From: Allocatelliglobosispora scoriae
GTDB taxonomy: Bacteria; Actinomycetota; Actinomycetes; Mycobacteriales; Micromonosporaceae
Assembly: GCF_014204945.1 (NCBI RefSeq)
Contig: NZ_JACHMN010000002.1
Location: 806,001 to 870,000 of the forward strand
Direction: 5' to 3'
Length of the DNA: 64,000 nt
Part shown: in pieces, positions 17,820 to 26,837 of the stretch
Layout of the letters: each line of letters begins with the position of its first letter
Numbering within the stretch: position 1 is the stretch's first letter
Program-made: the position numbers and the translations under genes
The notes under the pieces: model-generated
Database searches by the model: none
Seen by the model: only the letters and a program-made list of their open reading frames with translations
What the model was told of the DNA's origin: nothing

Positions 17820-18231
17820 ACATGGCGGACGGATACTTGATCAACGATCTGCCTGTCCGAGGTCCGAAGGAAGATCGCTATTTTGTTCCCCATGCGTCGC
17901 GTCGGGATAGTCGTGGTGGCCCGCGGCGGTTTGGCTTGCGGGTTGTGACTTGGTCACGCCTGCCGGGCCAAACGGCGTACTGATCGAGAGTGCATCCGCA
18001 CTCGGCGCTGGGCTGCTGCCCGCTGGAGAGGTGGATCTCGTCGATCGCCGTCGTCCTCGGAGAAACCGGACCGTGATCGTTGCGCCGCCGATCAGGATTC
18101 GGGTCTGTGGTTCATGGAGACGCCCAGTGCGCCCGACCAGGAGTGGCAGCGGATGCTTGGAACGGGGGCATCGCCGCAGGGTAGAGCCGCGGTATTGAAT
18201 CGAGTCCGAGACGCTAGGTTCGTCAAATGTT
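17820..18231. other. Intergenic stretch, nothing convincing
   Basis: Short overlapping frames on both strands, none with ribosome-binding site and protein-like composition. A 54-codon frame from 17822 (MADGYLINDLPVRG) could be a tiny gene or decay product. Confidence 0.25.
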
Positions 18232-18741
18232 GTGGATGTCAAGGTGACGCGCCAGGCGCAGGACCACCTGCCGACCGTTGCGGCCGAGTTCGAGTTCCTG
18301 GTAGCTGAATACGGCTACACCGCAGGCGATCAGCGGCGCGAACTCGGTGGATTCACGCTGTACTACTCTCGCGGCGAGGTGGGCGTCGCGGTCGACTGGC
18401 ACCCCCGAGATCCGCTGTCGGTATGGCTCGTCAGACTGGTTGACGGGGCGTTCCCTCCAAAGGGTCAGACCGTCATGCGCGCGGACGCGACGCTCCACTA
18501 CTTCGACCTGGGTCACCTTGAGGCTTTCTCCGGGGATGCGAAAACAGGGCAGCTCGGGCCGCACTCGCCCAGCGTCGAGAACGCCCAGCTTCTCGCGCGC
18601 AGCCTACGAACCTGCGGCGCCGCTATCCTGTCGGGATACACCGGGCATTTCGACGCCCTGCAGGAATACACCAAGGAACGCGCTCGCCAGGTGACGATCG
18701 CTCGCTACGGGGCGGAGTACGCCAGAACCCTCGGGTGGTGA
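18232..18741 (+). CDS. Hypothetical protein (immunity-like)
   Basis: 169 aa from GTG 18232, with a weak AGGT upstream; no better start is in frame. Unrecognised family. The sequence alternates short strands and helices: FEFLVAEYGYTAGDQ, GGFTLYYSRGEVGVAVDWH, DPLSVWLVRLVDGAFPP, then a helical C-terminus with repeated cysteine-poor helices (LLARSLRTCGAAILSGY). The layout (helix, meander of strands carrying the self-versus-environment term VAVDW, C-terminal helices) is like many small immunity or SUKH-like proteins. It closes a run of toxin/immunity relics, which supports that guess weakly. No membrane segment or signal peptide. Confidence 0.55.
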   Translation: MDVKVTRQAQDHLPTVAAEFEFLVAEYGYTAGDQRRELGGFTLYYSRGEVGVAVDWHPRDPLSVWLVRLVDGAFPPKGQTVMRADATLHYFDLGHLEAFSGDAKTGQLGPHSPSVENAQLLARSLRTCGAAILSGYTGHFDALQEYTKERARQVTIARYGAEYARTLGW

Positions 18742-19091
18742 CCTCGCTGAGCACCGTGCCGTGCGCGATGATCCGTCGCAGCGGCCACGAGCGTGGTCCT
18801 CGGCGACCTCGCGCCGACCCGCAGCGACGACCTCGCTTCGGTGGACGCCCCTACTCGTGAAGCAGGCGGGGATGTGTGCCAGGCGAAGGGCACTGGGCCC
18901 GCTGCCGGCACGAGCACCCCGCGGCCACCGAGGTGTGAAGCGGCATCACCGCGATGCCCGCGGCGGCATAGCGCAACGCTAACCACCAAACCCTTATCCA
19001 TGACCGATTCCACCGCCCTCCTCCCACCGAATTCTTGCCTCGGCGGGGCCGGAGCGGAACCCAAATACGACATGTGTCCGTGGCGGCCCTA
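18742..19091. other. Intergenic stretch, nothing recognised
   Basis: 350 bases between the plus-strand hypothetical gene and the convergent reductase gene. Frames present are GC-rich shadows without start signals; no hairpin stands out. Confidence 0.3.
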
Positions 19092-19694
19092 CTACTCCTT
19101 GCGGACGTGGTAGCGCAGATGGGTGACCTCCGTACCCTGGACCACGGTGAAGGGCCCCGCGAGCTGTGCGGGGACGGCGCCGAGGCCGGCGAAGAGCGGC
19201 GTACCCGAGCCCAGCAGGACCGGGGCCAGATCGATGCCGACCTCGTCGAGCAGCCAGGCCTCCAGGCACTGTCGGGCGATCTGACCGCCGTTGAACACTA
19301 CGTTCTTCTCACCGGCGATCTGCCTGGCTTTGGCGACGGCCGCTTCGATGCCGTCGGTGACGAACACGAAGTCGTCATCGTCGTCGGGCCGGTCGACGGG
19401 GCGCTGGTGGGTGAGGACTACGGTCGTGACGTCCAGCGGGTGGTGGCCGCCCCAGGCGTTGGTGAGGTCGTAGAGGTGCCGGCCGACCACCAGGCAGCCG
19501 ATCGAGGCGTACTCCCTGGTGACCAGTTCGGCGCTGGCGGCCGAGACGTGGCTCGGCGGGACGGTGGGGCTCGCCGACGGCAGCTCGACTCCGCCGTTGC
19601 CGTACCACTGGAACAGCAGGTCGAATCCGCTTTCGTTCGGTCCGGCAATGTAGCCGTCCAGCGACATGGTGGCGCCGGTGATGACCTTGCCCAT
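19092..19694 (-). CDS. Dihydrofolate reductase family protein (RibD C-terminal domain)
   Basis: 200 aa from ATG 19692-19694, with GAAGGGAAC upstream. It has the RibD_C fold of small NADPH-dependent reductases: MGKVITGATMSLDGYIAGP at the N-terminus, GCLVVGRHLYDLTNAWGG in the middle, and near the end VVFNGGQIARQCLEAWLLDE and ELRL-type strands (IDLAPVLLGSGTPLF). Such stand-alone proteins are abundant in actinomycetes and their natural substrate is generally unknown. Not folA or ribD itself. It lies divergently 260 bases from the Wadjet operon and probably has nothing to do with it. Confidence 0.88.
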   Translation of the reverse strand: MGKVITGATMSLDGYIAGPNESGFDLLFQWYGNGGVELPSASPTVPPSHVSAASAELVTREYASIGCLVVGRHLYDLTNAWGGHHPLDVTTVVLTHQRPVDRPDDDDDFVFVTDGIEAAVAKARQIAGEKNVVFNGGQIARQCLEAWLLDEVGIDLAPVLLGSGTPLFAGLGAVPAQLAGPFTVVQGTEVTHLRYHVRKE

Positions 19695-19955
19695 GATGTT
19701 CCCTTCGCTCGGACTTGCTTACCTGTGCGTCGAACGCAGAGCCGCCGGTTCGACAGAAGCCCTGCAGGATTCTTCCACCGTCGTGCGAGGGTAGGGCGGC
19801 AATCGCGATCATGGCCCACGTCGCTCACAGCAGGCGGCGGACGCATCTTCCCCGCCGTGAAGTGACCGATCCCTGACAGAGTGTCAACAGCCCTGGTGAC
19901 AAGCGTTCGCCGTGACCGTACGATCGTGGGTTCGGTCGGCGGCGGGGAGGTATGC

Positions 19956-21407
19956 GTGGAGTTCGACGATCTGGAGGCACTCCACCGCAACAGTGCGGCG
20001 TGGCGGCTCCTGCGCGCAGACAACGCGCCCATGATCTTGTCGTTCCTCGCCTCGGTGTTCCTGGACACCAATACCGGAGCCGTCGCAGCCCCGGAGATCA
20101 CCGGCCGCCTCGACGACACGCTGGCCGTGCTCAACGAGCGCCACCCCGTCGCCCGCTACCCGCGTACCGCCAAGGAGTACCTGGACGAGTGGTCCAAACC
20201 GGAGGTCGGCTGGCTGCGTCGCTACTACCCGCCCGGCTCCGACGTCGTTCACTTCGATGCCACACCGGCCGTCGTCAAGGCGTTGGGCTGGGCGTCGTCG
20301 CTGGTCGCTCAGCCGTTCGTCGGTACCGAGTCCCGGCTCTACATCGCCGTGGACCTGCTGCGGCAGATGGCGTTCGGCGCGGAGGAGGACGCCGAGGCCC
20401 GGCTCGGGGAGCTGTACCGGCGGCGCTCCGAGATCGACGCGGAGATCGCCCGGGTCCAGTCCGGCGATATCGCCGTCATGGACCCCGCCGCGCAGCGCGA
20501 CCGCTACCAGCAGTTCTCCACCACCGCGCGCGGCCTGCTCGTGGACTTCCGCGAGGTCGAGGCGAACTTCCGCGCCCTGGACCGGCAGTTGCGCGAGCGG
20601 GTCGCGCTGTGGGACGGGTCGAAGGGCGCCCTGCTCGACGAGGTGCTGGGGGACCGGTCGTCGATCGCGGACTCCGACGAGGGGCGCAGCTTCCACGCCT
20701 TCTACGACTTCCTGCTGTCCGAGCGCCGCCAGCGCGAGTTCGCGGAGCTCCTGGCCGCGGTGCAGGCGCTGCCGGCGATCGCCGAAACCGATCCGCGGAT
20801 GCGCCGCGTGCACTACGACTGGCTCGACGCGGCCGCCCGCACCCAGGCGACGGTGCGGCAGCTGTCGGAACAGCTGCGCCGCTTCCTCGACGACCAGGTG
20901 TGGCTGGAGAACCGGCGGGTAATGGACATCCTGCGCAGCATCGAAACCCATGCCCTGCGCCTGCGCGGCCGCAGCGATGTCGATATCGTCACGGCGATCG
21001 ACGGGGTGGTTCCGGCGATCGCGCTGCCGATGGAGCGGCCTCTGTACCGGCTGCGGGCCAAGGCCGCCCTGGACAGCACGCCGACCGGCACCGGCGGTGC
21101 CGACGTCGACGTGTCGGCGCTGTTCGAACAGGTCTACGTCGACCCGGCGCCGCTGCGCGAGCACGTGGTGCGGGCTTTGGCCCGCCGGTCGCAGGTGATG
21201 CTGGGCGATCTGCTCGCCGAGCGTCCGGTCGAACGCGGCCTGGCCGAGCTCGTCGCGTACCTGTCGCTGCACGGCCCGGAGTTCGAGATCGTCTTCGACG
21301 AGGCCTACCAGGAGCACGTCGAGTGGGTGGACGAGGGCGGGGTCCGGCGGCTGGCGACCCTGCCCAGGGTGACGTTCCTGCGCAGCGCCGAGCTGGCGGC
21401 CCGGTGA
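19956..21407 (+). CDS. jetA: Wadjet defence protein JetA (DUF3375, MukF/kleisin-like)
   Basis: 483 aa from GTG 19956, chosen because GGGGAGG lies five bases upstream and the protein then begins at the conserved FDDLEALHRNSAAWRLLR. JetA is the kleisin-like subunit that bridges the SMC heads in the Wadjet (JetABCD) complex, which extrudes and cleaves small circular plasmids. Visible family features: NAPMILSFLASVFLD, ARYPRTAKEYLDEWS, a long coiled-coil middle (RRRSEIDAEIARVQSGD through QQFSTTARGLLVDFREVEANF), FHAFYDFLLS, and a C-terminal winged-helix-like end (GLAELVAYLSLHGPEFEIVF). The stop overlaps jetB by GTGA-type coupling. First gene of four. Confidence 0.9.
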   Translation: MEFDDLEALHRNSAAWRLLRADNAPMILSFLASVFLDTNTGAVAAPEITGRLDDTLAVLNERHPVARYPRTAKEYLDEWSKPEVGWLRRYYPPGSDVVHFDATPAVVKALGWASSLVAQPFVGTESRLYIAVDLLRQMAFGAEEDAEARLGELYRRRSEIDAEIARVQSGDIAVMDPAAQRDRYQQFSTTARGLLVDFREVEANFRALDRQLRERVALWDGSKGALLDEVLGDRSSIADSDEGRSFHAFYDFLLSERRQREFAELLAAVQALPAIAETDPRMRRVHYDWLDAAARTQATVRQLSEQLRRFLDDQVWLENRRVMDILRSIETHALRLRGRSDVDIVTAIDGVVPAIALPMERPLYRLRAKAALDSTPTGTGGADVDVSALFEQVYVDPAPLREHVVRALARRSQVMLGDLLAERPVERGLAELVAYLSLHGPEFEIVFDEAYQEHVEWVDEGGVRRLATLPRVTFLRSAELAAR

Positions 21408-22021
21408 GCGCCCGCCCGCACGAGACCGCCCCGGACCTCTCGGTGGCGGTGACGCAGCTGATGAAGGGCGTCGTCTACCGCGACACGCACGAGGTGGCGT
21501 GGCGGCACCTGCTGGCGCTGCAGCCGCAGGTCCGCGACCACGTCGCGGTGGTCGGGCTGCAGGTCGTCGTCGACGATGCGGAGGGGTACGCGTTCCTGCG
21601 CTCGCGGCCTGACAGCGGCGACGGCGACGAGCCCGCGATTCCCCGGCTGATCGCCCGCCGTCAGCTGTCGCTGCACCTGAGCATCCTGCTGGCCCTGCTG
21701 CGCAAGCGCCTGGCCGAGTTCGACGCCCGGGCCGCCGACACCCGGCTGGTGCTCACCCGGGCACAGATCATCGACACGGTGACGGTGTTCATGTCGAACA
21801 CGAAGTCCGACGCCCGCGTCGTCGACCAGATCGATGCCAACATCGCCAAGGCGGTGGATCTGGGTTTCCTGCGCCGGATGGGCGACGCCGAGGGCTCGGT
21901 CGAGGTGCGGCGCATCCTCAAGGCGTTCGTCGACGCGCAGTGGCTGTCGGACTTCGACGCCCGGCTGGCCGCGTACGCGCAGGAGTTCGCGGACCCGGAC
22001 GGAGGCGGCGGGAATGAGTAG
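21404..22021 (+). CDS. jetB: Wadjet defence protein JetB (DUF4194, MukE-like)
   Basis: 205 aa from GTG 21404, overlapping the jetA stop by four bases. JetB is the MukE/KITE-like winged-helix subunit that binds the kleisin. Seen: AVTQLMKGVVYRDTHEVAW at the N-terminus, RRQLSLHLSILLALLRKRL, LVLTRAQIIDTVTVFM followed by the basic turn NTKSDARVVDQIDANIAKAV, LGFLRRMGDAEGSVEVRRIL and a C-terminal helix. These are in the order expected for DUF4194. The stop overlaps jetC by eight bases, so the operon is tightly coupled. Confidence 0.9.
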   Translation: MSARPHETAPDLSVAVTQLMKGVVYRDTHEVAWRHLLALQPQVRDHVAVVGLQVVVDDAEGYAFLRSRPDSGDGDEPAIPRLIARRQLSLHLSILLALLRKRLAEFDARAADTRLVLTRAQIIDTVTVFMSNTKSDARVVDQIDANIAKAVDLGFLRRMGDAEGSVEVRRILKAFVDAQWLSDFDARLAAYAQEFADPDGGGGNE

Positions 22022-25000
22022 CGGCGTCGAGCCGGCAGACCGGCAGCTCGGGTGGCGGCTGCACCGCCTGGAGGTGCGCAACTGGGGGACGTTCGACGAG
22101 CGGGTCTGGTCGCTGGCCCTCGACGGCGCCAGCGGCCTGCTGACCGGGGACATCGGGTCGGGCAAGTCGACCCTCGTCGACGCGGTCACCACCCTGCTGC
22201 TCCCGGCGCACCGGATCTCCTATAACAAGGCCGCCGGGGCCGAGACCCGCGAGCGCAACCTTCGCTCGTATGTGCTGGGCTTCCATAAGTCCGAGCGCAA
22301 CGAAGACACCGGGACGTCGCGGCCGGTGGCGCTGCGCAGGGCCAGCACCTTCTCGGTGATCCTGGGGGTGTTCGCGCGGGGCGGGGCCTCGGTGTCGGTG
22401 GCGCAGGTGTTCTGGCTGCACGACGGCAACACCGGCCAGCCTGACCGGCTCTACCTGGTGGCTGACCGGCCGCTGGGCATCGAGGCCGACTTCATGGAGT
22501 TCGGCACGGACATCGGTGCCCTCCGCAAGCGCCTGCGGGCGGGCGGGGCGCGGGTCCACGACCACTTCCCCGACTACGGCCGCGACTACCGCAAACGCCT
22601 GGGCATCGCCTCGGAGCAGGCGATGGAGCTGTTCCACCAGACGGTGTCGATGAAGGCGGTGGAGAACCTCAACGAGTTCGTGCGCAGCCACATGCTCGAG
22701 CCGTTCGATTCCGACAGCTGGATCCGGCAGCTCATCGACCACTTCGACGACTTGAGCCGGGCCCATGAGGCGGTCGTCGCGGCTCGCGCCCAGCTGGAGG
22801 CGCTGCAACCGCTGCTGCGGCTATGTGCCGACTACGACAAGCACGGCGACCTGGTCGCGCGGGCCGAGCGTCGCCTGGCCGCGCTGCCGTATTTCTGCGC
22901 GCAGGGCCGGGCGCAGGCGTGGTCGGGGCTGATCGGCGGCCACCGCCAGGACCTGGAGGCTGCGCAGGCGCGGTTGGGGGAGGTGGCAGCGGAGCTGGTG
23001 GCGCTGCGTACGGAGCAGCGGCGGCTCGATCTGGAACGCGCCGGGCACGGCGGGAACCGCCTGGCCGAGATCGACCGCGAGGTCGTCGACGCCGAGCAGT
23101 CGCGCCAGGAGCGCCGCCGGTCCTTCGACCGGTACCACACGCTCCTGAAGGAGGTCGAGCTGGCGGCGGTGGGCTCGAGCGAAGCGTTCGCCGCGCGCCG
23201 ACGGCAGATCGACGACTACGGCCGGGCGGTGGAGGCCGGCCTCGCCGAGAACGCGGCCCGGCAGGGCGATGCGGTTGGTGCTTTGAAGGAGGTAGAGGGC
23301 GAGATCAAGGAGGTCAACGCCGACCTGATGAGCCTGCGGGCCAGGCCGACCAACCTCCCGCGGCAGAGCCTGGAGCTACGCGGACGCTTGTGCGCGGAGT
23401 TGAAACTGGACGAGGACCTGCTGCCGTTCGTGGGGGAGCTGATCCAGGTACGGCCCGACGCGCTGGAGTGGGAGGGCGCCGCCGAGCGGGTCCTGGGCGG
23501 GTTCGCCCTGTCGATGCTGGTGCCGCAGGCGCACTACGGCGCGGTCTCCGACTGGATCGACAGCCGCCACCTGGGCGGCCGGCTGGTGTACTACCGGATC
23601 CCGCCCCGGGTCAGCACCGTACCCGCCGTTCCCGCCGACCCGCGGCTACTGCTGGCTAAGCTTGACCTGCGCGAGGGCCCGATGCGGGACTGGCTGTCGG
23701 CGGAACTCGGCCGGTGGGCGACCTACGAGTGCGTCGACTCGATGGAGGAGTTCCGGCGGGCCGAGCGCGCGGTCACCCGCGCCGGCCAGGTCAAAGGCGA
23801 CCGGGGCCGCCATGTGAAGGACGACCGGCGCCGCATCGACGACCGCAGCACCTTCGTGCTCGGGTGGACCAACCAGCAGAAGATCGACCTCCTGCTGGCG
23901 CGAGCGGTACGGCTCACCGAGGAGGTGAAGACCGCCCGGGCGGAAGCGGTTCGGCTGGCGGAGGTCGGCCGGCAGCTGGTCGGCCGCAGCAACCAGGTCG
24001 CCCGGCTCCAGGAGTACGGCGATTTCACCGCACTGGACTGGCAGTCCATGGTGAACCGGATCAACGACCTGGAAGCCGAACGTGCCGCCCTCGTCGCCAA
24101 GGACGGCGAACTGCGACGGCTGTCGGACCGCCTCGACGAGATCGGAGCCAAGATCACCGAGTGCGAACAGGAGAAGAGCCGCTGCGACCGTGCCCGCGGC
24201 TCCGCCGGACAGGCCCTGGCGCAGGCCGAGCAGGCCCTCGCCCGGGAACAGGAACTCCTCGCCGATCCTGTGTCCGCCACCGCGCAGGACACCTTCGCCG
24301 ACCTGGCGGAGCTCACGGACGGCGACCCAGCGACGGTTGAGGACTTCACCCGCCTCGAAACCCACCTGCGCGATCTCCTCAGCCGGGCCAGGGACACCGC
24401 AGCCAGAGCCCGCAGCAGCGCCGAGACCAGAGCCGTCACCGCCATGACCCGGTTCCGCGCCGCCTACCCACTGCTGACCAGGGACGTCGACGACGACATC
24501 GAATCGGCCGCCGAGTACCGCACGCTGCACAGCCGGCTCACCGCCGACGACCTGCCCCGGTTCGAACGCGAGTTCAAGCAGTACCTCAACACCAACACCA
24601 TCCGCGACATCGCCACGTTCCACTCCAAGCTCAACGAGCAGCGTGACCTCATCCGCGACCGCATCGACGTCATCAACACCTCCCTCGTCGACATCGACTA
24701 CAGCCCCGGCCGCTACATCCGCTTGCAATGCGACCCCAGTCCCAGCACTGACATCCGCGACTTCCGCACCGACCTGCGAGCCTGCACCGACGGTGCCCTG
24801 CAGCCCGACGACAGCGACACCTACTCCGAACAGAAGTTCCTCCAGGTCAAAGCCCTCATCGAACGCTTCCGGGGGCGAGAGGGGTTCAGTGAGGCCGACC
24901 GGGCCTGGTCGCGCAAGGTCACCGACGTCCGCAACTGGTTCGTGTTCACCGCCTCCGAGCGCTACCGCGAGGACGACACCGAGTACGAGACCTACAGCGA

Positions 25001-25386
25001 CTCCGGTGGAAAATCCGGCGGCCAGAAGGAGAAACTCGCCTACACGATCCTCGCCGCTTCGCTGGCGTACCAGTTCCGCCTCGACAGCGGCCCCCGCCGG
25101 CGAAGACACGTTCCGCTTCGTCGTCATCGACGAAGCGTTCGGCCGCGGCTCGGAAGAATCCGCACGGTTCGCCCTGCGGCTGTTCCAACGCCTCGGCATG
25201 CAGATGCTCATCGTCACCCCTCTGCAGAAGATCCACGTCATCGAGCCGTTCGTCGCCGCCGTCGGATTCGTCGACAACCCCGACGGGTCCAGCTCTCGCC
25301 TGCAGAGCCTCACCATCGAGCAGTACCACGCCCGGCGCATCGCCCACCAGCAGACCCGCCACATCGCCGACCAGGTCCTCACATGA
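22014..25386 (+). pseudogene. jetC: Wadjet SMC-like ATPase JetC, interrupted by a one-base frameshift
   Basis: About 1,123 codons if repaired. ATG 22014 starts inside jetB. N-terminal half of the ABC head: LEVRNWGTFDERVW and Walker A GDIGSGKST (residues 45-53). Long coiled coils fill the middle, rich in E, R, A, L. The C-terminal head has the ABC signature GGKSGGQKEKLAYT (about residue 1005), then at 25091-25095 a run of five C puts the frame out. In the next frame the protein continues with GEDTFRFVVIDEAFGRGSEE (Walker B), MQMLIVTPLQKIHVIE and the normal end at 25386. As written, translation loses Walker B and reads about 100 nonsense codons straight into jetD, which is in the same frame as the first part of jetC. 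One C too many explains everything, so mutation, sequencing error or frameshifting are all possible. Confidence 0.87.
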
Positions 25387-26552
25387 GCGCCACCCGGCAG
25401 TGGACGACCTACAGCGACGTCGTCGCTGCCCTGCGCAAACGGTGGACCACAGGAGACCTGTTGCGGCGCATCGCCGAAGGTACCCCGTGGGAGGCTGTCT
25501 GCATCCCTGTGCGCGGACCGTCGGCGGCTGAAATCGGCGCCGACTTCAGCCGAGCCCAGGACTGGGTCGCGCGGTGGGCCGCCAACCAGCGCCAGCTTCG
25601 GGTCGAATACCGCGCCGTGGGCGGACGCGCCATCGGCACCAACCGCATACCGCACCAAGCCTGGATCGACACACCCGAACAGGCATGGGCACTGCTCGAC
25701 GTGGCCCGCCAAGCCGACCGGTTCCAGGAACTCGTCGAACTCACCGCCCGGCGGGCGCCCGCACTGGTCGCCCGGATGTCGGCCCACCCTCACCGGGTGC
25801 TCGACAACGAGCGGTGGTGGGCCCAACTGCTCGATACCGCCACCTGGATCAGCGAGCACGGCACACCTGACACCTACCCGCGGCAGGTCGACGTGCCCGG
25901 CGTCGACACCAAGTTCATCGAAGCCCACCGCACGGTGCTGTGCGACCTGCTCGACGCGTACCTGCCCGCCGACCGGGTCGACACGAGCCGGCCCCCGGCC
26001 GACTTCGCCGGACGCTACCGGCTGCGCCGCAAACCCTCCTACGTCCGGCTGCGCTACCTCGACCCGCGCCATCCTGGTCCGTACACCGAGATGACCGTCC
26101 GACTCGATGAACTCGCCGCCCACCCGCCGACCCAGATTCGGGTGTTCGTGGTGGAGAACGAGACCACCTACCTCGCCTTCCCCGCCGTCGGCGACGCGAT
26201 AGCCGTCCTCGGTGGCGGATACGCGGCGTCAACCCTGCGCGCCCTCACATGGCTGCGCGACCGTGAACTGATCTACTGGGGCGACATCGACACCCACGGA
26301 ATGCGAATCCTCCACCGGGTACGTGAGATCTTCCCGCACAGCCGGTCCATGCTCATGGACCGGGCCACGCTGCTCGCGCACCGCGATCACTGGGTCGTCG
26401 AGGACGTTCCGACGGCAGAGGCACTGCCGCATCTTGACGGCGACGAGGCGCGCCTCTATCAGGATCTTGTCGAGGATGCGTTCGGCGCGTCGATACGGCT
26501 GGAACAGGAACGAGTACGGTACTCAGCTCTCGCGGCAGCGGTCCGTCAGTGA
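25383..26552 (+). CDS. jetD: Wadjet nuclease JetD (DUF3322/DUF2220, Toprim-like)
   Basis: 389 aa from ATG 25383, overlapping the jetC stop by ATGA. JetD is the topoisomerase VI/Spo11-like nuclease that cuts plasmid DNA after loop extrusion. The N-terminal DUF3322 part is seen in YSDVVAALRKRWTTGDLLR and the WVARWAANQRQLRVEYR region. The C-terminal Toprim domain has the glutamate strand VFVVENETTYLAFP (about residue 255) and the metal-binding acidic pair in LIYWGDIDTHGMRILHRVR (about residue 300). Length and motif order fit a complete protein. Because the upstream frame of jetC runs into this frame, a JetC-JetD read-through product could be made if the frameshift is real. Confidence 0.9.
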   Translation: MSATRQWTTYSDVVAALRKRWTTGDLLRRIAEGTPWEAVCIPVRGPSAAEIGADFSRAQDWVARWAANQRQLRVEYRAVGGRAIGTNRIPHQAWIDTPEQAWALLDVARQADRFQELVELTARRAPALVARMSAHPHRVLDNERWWAQLLDTATWISEHGTPDTYPRQVDVPGVDTKFIEAHRTVLCDLLDAYLPADRVDTSRPPADFAGRYRLRRKPSYVRLRYLDPRHPGPYTEMTVRLDELAAHPPTQIRVFVVENETTYLAFPAVGDAIAVLGGGYAASTLRALTWLRDRELIYWGDIDTHGMRILHRVREIFPHSRSMLMDRATLLAHRDHWVVEDVPTAEALPHLDGDEARLYQDLVEDAFGASIRLEQERVRYSALAAAVRQ

Positions 26553-26837
26553 CGGATGTCGCCGCGCGCGTGGTATTTCACCGGTGTAGCTGGCCGCCCG
26601 CTACGAATACGTCGTCTCCGTTGCTTCGTCCGGCCGGTGCCGTCGCATGATGCTGCCTGGACCAGATCGGAGCATGCCACTATGGCAATAGTGTGGGGGG
26701 AATGCGAAGTTCGCGCCCTGGGCTCTGGTTCTATCCAAGTCTGACTTCTATTGTCGAGCGGTGCCGTCTGACCTGGGCCGTGACGGGTCGTGAAGTACCT
26801 ATCGTCTCGGGGCATACGCGGGCTGTGGAGTTGCGGC

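Noticed and set aside
19884-21317. Long minus-strand frame opposite jetA
   Set aside because: H/R/Q-rich shadow frame; JetA is clear on the plus strand.
21834-26552. A single 1572-codon frame covering jetC and jetD
   Set aside because: The stretch 25095-25382 in this frame is R/H/P-rich nonsense, while the next frame holds the normal JetC end; this is a frameshift, not a designed fusion.
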